From assembly GCA_945486445.1 (NCBI GenBank), contig CALYTD010000013.1, positions 1-10,762 on the forward strand: DNA of 10,762 bases. Direction: 5' to 3'. Below the pieces are notes generated by a model. The model was not told the origin of the DNA. It ran no database searches and was given only the letters and a program-made list of their open reading frames with translations. Every line of letters begins with the position of its first letter. Positions within the stretch are counted from its first letter, which is position 1. Both the position numbers and the translations under genes were made by a program. Below are positions 6,211 through 10,762 of this stretch, piece by piece. Source of the stretch: an uncultured Prevotellaceae bacterium. Lineage in GTDB: Bacteria; Bacteroidota; Bacteroidia; Bacteroidales; Bacteroidaceae.

Positions 6211-7335
6211 TTATTTCTTCAGCCTTGCGACGCTACCGTTCTTCTTAAACTGCAATGTTCCCTTTTGTAAGCAGTGCTTTGCGTGGTCGAAAACGTATGA
6301 AGGATCGAAGGCTTTGCCTGCTATTCTTGTCTCAAAATGCAGGTGTTCGGTAGAGGCTCTGCCTGTCCTGCCAACAATACCTATCACCTGTCCCGCCTTG
6401 ACTTTATCGCCTACGTTGACGTAGTTCTTTGAGTTATGGCTGTAACGTGTCTCCAATCCGTTGGTGTGTCGCAGCGTTATGCACTTGCCATAGCCTGAGA
6501 ATGTCCCTGACTGCACCACAAGTCCATCGAAAGCTGCATACACTTCCGTGCCAGGGCCGTTCTTTATGTCCACTCCTGCGTGCCTTCTCTTGCCGCCATA
6601 ACCACTTATTACCTTGGAGTTAGCAAGCGGATAATGCCATTCGCTGGCTGTTATCTCGTCAAGATTAAGACGAAACGCCGCCCTGCCCTGAAATGGATTG
6701 TTGGTTTCGAGGCTCATCACCTCGTTCTGTTTTTCAGGCTTTTGGCGCGATGTCCTGACCTCAATACGGTTTCCTATCCTCTTAATCAGCACGGTTTGTT
6801 GGCGCAATGTGTGCCTGTTGACATTGAGAATGGTGCTGGGGTTGATTCTCTTTCCGTCCACCATGATACTGAACAGGCAGTAAGCCTTGCCCTCATGGCC
6901 TCCTACTATGGCAATGGTCTGTCCAGCCTTGACCTTATCTCCGCTCTGCACAAGGTTCTGAGCGTTGAGTGCATAGACCGTCTCCAGACCGTTATTGTGA
7001 CGTATCACCACAACATTCCCATACGTTGCGTTGTGCCGTGACAGCCTTACCGTGCCGTCAAACATGGCTTTCACAGCGTCACCCTTTACTGTTTCGATCT
7101 CTATCTCGCTGCCATGGACGGTCAATGCCTTGCCAACAGGAAGCGGAAAAGAGTATTCTTCCCTTGTCAACTGTGTGAAATCCACCTGGAATGAGTTTGA
7201 ACGAGCAAACAATCCGGGTGTCTCTATGCTGATTTGTTGTTGCTCCAGCGGTGTAAACACTTCCTTTGCGTGCGCTGATAGCATCGAAACGAGCAACAAT
7301 GTGGTGTATATTATTCTGCTTTTTACATGATTCAT
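6211..7335 (-). CDS. secreted M23 peptidase with one degenerate and one intact LytM domain
   Basis: A 374-residue exported protein: signal peptide 1-23 (cleavage after AHA). An N-terminal LytM-like domain (about 60-170) lacks zinc ligands: HGSEIEIETV stands where HxxxD is expected, YALN replaces YSHN and AYCLFSI replaces HLHFE. A C-terminal M23 domain (about 232-350) is complete, with H252 and D256 in RRHAGVDIK, H300 in YSHN, and H331/H333 in HLHFET. By family knowledge M23 enzymes cut peptidoglycan cross-bridges in the periplasm; the second domain should be active and the first probably regulates or binds. It is the first gene of the lipoprotein cluster. A TATCTTTG box sits four bases before the ATG, so its mRNA may be leaderless or nearly so. 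The start at 7335 is chosen because it gives a proper signal peptide. Substrate specificity is not readable. Confidence 0.92.
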   Translation of the reverse strand: MNHVKSRIIYTTLLLVSMLSAHAKEVFTPLEQQQISIETPGLFARSNSFQVDFTQLTREEYSFPLPVGKALTVHGSEIEIETVKGDAVKAMFDGTVRLSRHNATYGNVVVIRHNNGLETVYALNAQNLVQSGDKVKAGQTIAIVGGHEGKAYCLFSIMVDGKRINPSTILNVNRHTLRQQTVLIKRIGNRIEVRTSRQKPEKQNEVMSLETNNPFQGRAAFRLNLDEITASEWHYPLANSKVISGYGGKRRHAGVDIKNGPGTEVYAAFDGLVVQSGTFSGYGKCITLRHTNGLETRYSHNSKNYVNVGDKVKAGQVIGIVGRTGRASTEHLHFETRIAGKAFDPSYVFDHAKHCLQKGTLQFKKNGSVARLKK

Positions 7336-7339
7336 TTCG

Positions 7340-7347
7340 CAAAGATA
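7340..7347 (-). promoter_or_regulatory. -7 promoter box of the M23 peptidase gene
   Basis: TATCTTTG on the minus strand fits the Bacteroides TAnnTTTG -7 element and lies four bases before the ATG, implying a start site at or next to the first codon. No TTTG at the proper -33 spacing is present; that position falls within the terminator hairpin at 7351-7389. Confidence 0.5.
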
Positions 7348-7350
7348 CTA

Positions 7351-7389
7351 AAAAAAGGCAATGAGTATGGTGCACTCGTTGCCTTTTTT
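7351..7389. terminator. bidirectional-looking intrinsic terminator after the HAD gene
   Basis: Arms 7351-7365 and 7375-7389 pair over 15 bp (one G-T wobble) around the loop TATGGTGCA, with A6 at one base and T6 at the other. On the minus strand it follows the HAD phosphatase gene by about 40 bases and ends in a T run. It could also stop plus-strand transcripts, though no plus-strand gene lies here. Confidence 0.85.
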
Positions 7390-7430
7390 GAATTTATTAT
7401 ACTTCTTTAATATAAGGTCTTTGGCCTCTG

Positions 7431-8228
7431 CTATGTTGTGAAACACTGAGGGAACAGGTGTTGCAAGGCGTTTGCTATACCGTTCTCGTCAACGCTGTCT
7501 GTCACCATATCCGCGCTGGCCCGCACCTCCTCCGAGGCATTTCCCATGGCTATTCCGATTCCTGCATGGCTCAACATGGCTATGTCATTGCCTCCATCGC
7601 CGAATGCTACGGTGTCTTTCAGATTGATACCGTAATGCTTGCAGATGTCATCTATGCCCGTTGCCTTGTTTATTCCCTTTGCGACGCAGTCGGCAAAGTA
7701 TGGATGCCAGCGGTTGGCATCGCACCCTTTCAACACCTCTTGCATTATCCTTCCTTCCTGTTCTTTGGTGAAGAAGGCAATGACTTGCAGCACCTCCATA
7801 TCGAGTGCGTCCTCTATCGGACGTGTTTCTGGTACTGTCAGGTCGAGTAATGCGAACACTTCTTTCAGGTGTTCCATGTCTTTGCCTGGGTTAACGGCAA
7901 TGGCTTTGTCGTGAGTTGCAAATGCTATGGGCATGGGATTGGCCTTGGCATCGTCCACGAGGCGCTGTATGTCTGCTTTGGGAACGGGTTTCTGTGTTAT
8001 TATCTGCCCTTCTTTTGTGAAGATACATGCACCGTTTACGGACATTATGCCATCGTATTCCAGTTCTGCGAGGTTGTTAATGAACGGCAATGGTCTGCCG
8101 GTGGCTATGAAAACTTTTACTCCTTGTCGTCTGATACGGCTCACCGCGTCCAGCGTTGATTGCGGGACGCGGTGTGTTTTGAACGACACCAGCGTGCCGT
8201 CAATATCAAAGAATACCGCTTTTAGCAT
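7431..8228 (-). CDS. Cof-type HAD-IIB family phosphatase
   Basis: A 265-residue cytoplasmic hydrolase with all four HAD motifs: motif I DIDGT with nucleophile D8 and D10, motif II ATGR (42-45), motif III lysine K188 in GINKAT, and motif IV GDGGND (210-215). The C2B-type cap lies about 85-185. The family dephosphorylates sugar phosphates, nucleotides, FMN or similar small molecules, and substrate cannot be assigned from sequence. It lies 28 bases after adk in the same direction, with no promoter between, so it is probably the last gene of the hpt-adk unit. A terminator follows at 7351-7389. In many Bacteroidales obgE follows adk (general knowledge); here the HAD gene takes that place. Length and motifs are normal. 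Confidence 0.93.
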   Translation of the reverse strand: MLKAVFFDIDGTLVSFKTHRVPQSTLDAVSRIRRQGVKVFIATGRPLPFINNLAELEYDGIMSVNGACIFTKEGQIITQKPVPKADIQRLVDDAKANPMPIAFATHDKAIAVNPGKDMEHLKEVFALLDLTVPETRPIEDALDMEVLQVIAFFTKEQEGRIMQEVLKGCDANRWHPYFADCVAKGINKATGIDDICKHYGINLKDTVAFGDGGNDIAMLSHAGIGIAMGNASEEVRASADMVTDSVDENGIANALQHLFPQCFTT

Positions 8229-8256
8229 GGTATGGCTGAATATTTTGTGCCTCTTT

Positions 8257-8823
8257 CTATCCTATTGCTTCTTTTATTGCTGCGTAGATACTGTCTATTG
8301 TGCCCATGCCTTGTATCTTAGCGTACTTTCCTTGGGCGATATAGAAGTCCTTGAGTGGCAGTGTCTGTGAGTAGTATGTGGCCAAACGCTTCTTGGCAGT
8401 GTCCTCATTATCGTCTGCGCGACCGCTTGTTTTGCCGCGTGCCACGATGCGCTTGATGAGTTCTTCGTCATCTACTTCCAGTCCGATTACTACCGAGACT
8501 TCCTCTCCGCGCTCCTTGAGCATTACGTCAAGTGCCTCTGCTTGTGCTATGGTGCGTGGGAAACCGTCGAATATTACGCCTGGTATGTCCTTGCCTTTTG
8601 CATCGAGTGTGGCTGCGAGCATATCTATAATGAGGGAGTCTGGAACCAGTTTTCCTTCGTTAATATACTTTGATGCCGTCTTTCCGAGCTCTGTTCCGGC
8701 TTTTATCTCCGCACGGAGTACGTCACCAGTTGAGATGTGAGCGACCCCAAATTCTGCTATAATCTTGTCGCTCTGGGTGCCCTTTCCTGAACCAGGTGCA
8801 CCAAAAATTACAATATTCTTCAT
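8257..8823 (-). CDS. adk: adenylate kinase
   Basis: Catalyses ATP + AMP = 2 ADP and so balances the adenylate pool in the cytoplasm. The 188-residue protein has the P-loop GAPGSGKGT (8-16), the AMP-binding STGDVLR (31-37) and DGFPR (86-90), and the arginine-rich LID hinge ARGKTSGRADDNEDTAKKR (128-146). The LID is the short form without a four-cysteine zinc site, normal for many Bacteroidetes. It follows hpt by 43 bases and precedes the HAD gene by 28, consistent with one transcript from the hpt promoter. The start at 8823 puts the first beta strand MKNIVIFGAPG at the right place. Secure. Confidence 0.97.
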   Translation of the reverse strand: MKNIVIFGAPGSGKGTQSDKIIAEFGVAHISTGDVLRAEIKAGTELGKTASKYINEGKLVPDSLIIDMLAATLDAKGKDIPGVIFDGFPRTIAQAEALDVMLKERGEEVSVVIGLEVDDEELIKRIVARGKTSGRADDNEDTAKKRLATYYSQTLPLKDFYIAQGKYAKIQGMGTIDSIYAAIKEAIG

Positions 8824-8866
8824 TTTACCTTAAATTGTGTTGTTATCTTTCTGTTCACGCCAAAGC

Positions 8867-9409
8867 CTATACCAACGAGTAGATATCACGTAGATGTCGT
8901 CCCTGCTGGTCGTAATCAAGTCCGTATCCTACGATGAACGCATCGGGGAGTGTCATACCTACGTATTTTACATTTAGTCCCCGCACCTGCAATTTGTGTG
9001 GTTTTGCCGACAGGGCGCATACTTCCACCGATGCGGGTTGCTGCTGTCTGATGCGCTGAAGCAGGTATTCCATGGTGTAACCTTTCTCTACTATGTCTTC
9101 TATCACCACCACGTGGCGTCCGCTCACGGTGCTGTCAATCGACAGTTGGTCACTGATAGTGCCGCAGGAGGCGGTTCCCTCATAGCTTGCAAGCTTGACA
9201 AAGGTTATCTGACAGGGGTAATCCACCATGCGGAAGAGGTCTGAGGCGAAGACAAAGGCACCGCTGAGCACAACCACAAAGACTGGGTTCTTGTCCTCAT
9301 AGTCTGCCTTCAACCGTTCTGCCACCCCCTTGACAGCGGCCAATATGGTGCTTTCGGGAATGGTGAGCTCAAAGGTTTTGCCGTTAAGTATTATTTGCTT
9401 CATTGACAT
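8867..9409 (-). CDS. hpt: hypoxanthine phosphoribosyltransferase
   Basis: Purine salvage enzyme that joins hypoxanthine (often also guanine) to PRPP, giving IMP or GMP. The 180-residue cytoplasmic protein has the PRPP-binding loop VVVIEDIVEKGYTM (100-113, acidic pair E104-D105), the VLSGAFVFASDL segment near 47-58, the base-contact SAKPHK (134-139) and the closing YGLDYDQQGRHLRDIY (162-177). These fit the type I Hpt family. Two starts are possible, ATG at 9409 (MSMKQ) or 9403 (MKQ); the promoter box at 9418-9425 puts the transcription start only a few bases before 9409, which makes 9403 a reasonable alternative. It is the first gene of hpt-adk-HAD and divergent from the Nnr gene. Confidence 0.96.
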   Translation of the reverse strand: MSMKQIILNGKTFELTIPESTILAAVKGVAERLKADYEDKNPVFVVVLSGAFVFASDLFRMVDYPCQITFVKLASYEGTASCGTISDQLSIDSTVSGRHVVVIEDIVEKGYTMEYLLQRIRQQQPASVEVCALSAKPHKLQVRGLNVKYVGMTLPDAFIVGYGLDYDQQGRHLRDIYSLV

Positions 9410-9417
9410 TTTGCCTG

Positions 9418-9447
9418 CAAAATTACTAAAAACTTTTGTAAAACAAT
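9418..9447 (-). promoter_or_regulatory. hpt promoter, Bacteroidetes type
   Basis: TAATTTTG on the minus strand (9418-9425) matches TAnnTTTG. An ATTG (9444-9447) lies 18 bases upstream, a weak match to the -33 TTTG at slightly short spacing. The start site would be about 9411-9414, giving an extremely short leader for hpt. Confidence 0.55.
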
Positions 9448-9489
9448 ACTTTTTTACGAGAAAATGATACTTTATTCGGCTATTTTTCG

Positions 9490-9497
9490 TAATTTTG
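9490..9497 (+). promoter_or_regulatory. -7 box for the Nnr gene
   Basis: TAATTTTG on the plus strand fits the TAnnTTTG -7 element; no convincing TTTG is seen 19-21 bases upstream. Transcription from here would give a leader of about 110 bases before the ATG at 9615, including the hairpin at 9513-9565. It faces away from the hpt promoter about 65 bases to the left. Confidence 0.4.
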
Positions 9498-9512
9498 TGC
9501 GCACTACCTTGA

Positions 9513-9565
9513 CAGTCCGTTTGTTACAAACCTGTGTTCTGTACGCTGCGTAATAAACGGAACTG
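9513..9565 (+). promoter_or_regulatory. imperfect hairpin in the Nnr gene leader
   Basis: CAGTCCGTTTGTTAC (9513-9527) and GTAATAAACGGAACTG (9550-9565) are inverted repeats that pair over nearly their whole length with one bulge and one mismatch (about 14 bp), around a 22-base loop. It lies 50 bases before the start codon and has no T run after it. This makes a leader structure more likely than a terminator. Confidence 0.45.
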
Positions 9566-9614
9566 GCATACAAGGCTGGTATTAGCGACACGTAATTATT
9601 TAATCAATAAGCAG

Positions 9615-10762
9615 ATGAAACTTTTTACAGCCACACAGATTCACGAGCTTGACCAGTACACTATCGAGCACGAGCCCATAACGTCCATCAAGTTGATGGA
9701 GCGTGCTGCCGACGCGCTGGCAGAGACAATATCCATACGTTGGGACGAGACTACCCCAATGGTAGTATTTGCTGGCCCTGGGAACAACGGCGGGGACGCT
9801 CTTGCCGTGGCCCGCCTGCTGAAGCAAAGAGGCTACGACATCGTGGCATATCTATTCAACGTGAGCGGAAAACTGTCCGCTGACTGCCAGGAAAACATGA
9901 ACCTTCTGAAGAAGAAGTACCCCAATGTGCTGAAAGAAGTCACCAAGGAGTTTGACCCACCGACGCTGACCAAGGAGACACTGGTGATAGACGGTCTGTT
10001 CGGGTCGGGTATAAACAAGCCCCTCACGGGCGGATTCGCCGAGGTGGTGAGATACATCAACCAGTCTGACGCCACCGTAGTGAGCATCGACATACCGTCA
10101 GGACTGATGACAGAGGATAACACCTTCAACGTTAAGAGCAACATTGTCAACGCCGACTTCACGCTGACACTGGGCATGAAGAAACTCTGCATGATGATGG
10201 CTGACAACCAGCAGTACCTCGGCGAGGTACAGGTGCTGGACATAGGGCTAAGCCGTGAGTACATAGAGAACACCCCGGCGCAGTGCAGAATCATAACAGA
10301 AGAGGACGTAGCAGACCGCATGAAGACGCGTGACGACTTTGCCCACAAAGGCGCCATGGGCCACGCACTGCTCGTAGCAGGCTCACGAGGCATGGCAGGA
10401 GCCGCCGTACTGGCCGCAAGAGCCTGTCTGCGCTCTGGCGTAGGCAAGGTAACAGTACACACGCCAACGTGTAACAGCAACATAATGCAGATCAGTATTC
10501 CAGAGGCAATAGTGCAAGCTGACCGCGGAGAAGACACCCTCACGCAGGCCATCGATGCCAACAAATACAGCGCGATGGGAATAGGCCCAGGACTGGGAGT
10601 GACTGAGGGCACTGCCATAGCACTGATGACACAGATAAGAAGCACAAAAGTGCCCGTGGTAGTTGATGCCGATGCCATCAACATACTGGCCTCACACAGG
10701 GCATGGCTGCAACAACTGCCTGACGGAATAATATTCACTCCACACCCGAAGGAGATGGACCG
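9615..10762 (+). CDS. nnr: bifunctional NAD(P)H-hydrate epimerase and dehydratase (YjeF/Nnr), cut at the right edge
   Basis: The protein repairs hydrated NADH and NADPH. The N-terminal domain interconverts R and S hydrates, and the C-terminal domain dehydrates the S form using ADP or ATP. About 382 codons are visible of roughly 500 expected. Epimerase domain (1-225): GPGNNGGD at 54-61, IDGLFGSG at 125-132 and SIDIPSG at 157-163. Dehydratase domain (from about 235): KGAMGHALLVAGS at 245-257, GIGPGLG at 322-328, DADAIN at 351-356 and TPHPKEMDR at 375-383. The frame is intact to the edge and the missing part should hold the remaining nucleotide-binding motifs. The start at 9615 gives the usual MKLFTATQIHELD opening of Bacteroidetes members. 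It is the only plus-strand gene and is divergent from hpt. Secure. Confidence 0.96.
   Translation, partial: MKLFTATQIHELDQYTIEHEPITSIKLMERAADALAETISIRWDETTPMVVFAGPGNNGGDALAVARLLKQRGYDIVAYLFNVSGKLSADCQENMNLLKKKYPNVLKEVTKEFDPPTLTKETLVIDGLFGSGINKPLTGGFAEVVRYINQSDATVVSIDIPSGLMTEDNTFNVKSNIVNADFTLTLGMKKLCMMMADNQQYLGEVQVLDIGLSREYIENTPAQCRIITEEDVADRMKTRDDFAHKGAMGHALLVAGSRGMAGAAVLAARACLRSGVGKVTVHTPTCNSNIMQISIPEAIVQADRGEDTLTQAIDANKYSAMGIGPGLGVTEGTAIALMTQIRSTKVPVVVDADAINILASHRAWLQQLPDGIIFTPHPKEMD

Noticed and set aside
7079..7375. Minus-strand frame overlapping the start of the M23 gene
   Set aside because: It crosses the terminator and overlaps the M23 signal peptide in another frame; the M23 frame has clear domains and a signal peptide.
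9833..10738. Long minus-strand open frame (301 codons)
   Set aside because: It lies antisense to the Nnr gene, which has all family motifs in frame, and its Ser/Thr/Met-rich translation matches no family I know.
1..10762. CRISPR array, tRNA, rRNA or complete insertion sequence
   Set aside because: No regularly spaced direct repeats, cloverleaf, rRNA-like sequence, transposase motif or paired terminal inverted repeats were seen by reading both strands.

Overview
The window reads as chromosomal DNA from a Bacteroidales bacterium, most likely Prevotella-like. The evidence is promoters of the Bacteroidetes type (TAnnTTTG boxes, one with a well-spaced TTTG upstream element), the absence of Shine-Dalgarno sequences, two Bacteroidales-style envelope lipoproteins, and the hpt-adk pair divergent from the NAD(P)H-hydrate repair gene. 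Species assignment is inference. Sampled stretches of the housekeeping genes are about 50-55% GC; positions 121-840 are about 37% GC by hand count.

Layout. All genes are on the minus strand except the last. (1) Positions 1-835: the left edge holds 31 codons of a Clp/Hsp100-like AAA+ ATPase. They are joined out of frame, at a run of five G, to an AT-rich gene for a PD-(D/E)XK nuclease-like protein. A broken 65-codon reading frame lies just upstream of the nuclease gene. This is the only accessory-looking part of the window. (2) 828-3554: a type IV ABC exporter half-transporter, preceded by NAD kinase (nadK), which has a clear promoter. (3) 3721-4404: a SprT-like zinc metallopeptidase. (4) 4473-7347: an envelope cluster transcribed as M23 peptidase (one degenerate and one intact LytM domain), glycine-zipper lipoprotein, coiled-coil lipoprotein. 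It ends in an unusually long hairpin terminator. (5) 7351-9425: a purine/housekeeping cluster, hpt-adk-HAD phosphatase, with its own promoter and terminator. (6) 9490-10762: on the plus strand, a bifunctional NAD(P)H-hydrate epimerase/dehydratase (Nnr) cut by the right edge, with a leader that contains an imperfect hairpin.

How the parts fit. NadK makes NADP, the Nnr protein repairs damaged NAD(P)H, and Hpt and Adk salvage and balance purine nucleotides, so much of the window is nucleotide and cofactor upkeep. The M23/lipoprotein cluster acts at the cell envelope and contains two proteins of unknown function. I found no tRNA, rRNA, CRISPR array or complete insertion sequence. The points most worth a second look are the nuclease/AAA+ junction at 81-85, the envelope trio, and the 7-nt periodic GGTT motifs in two intergenic regions.
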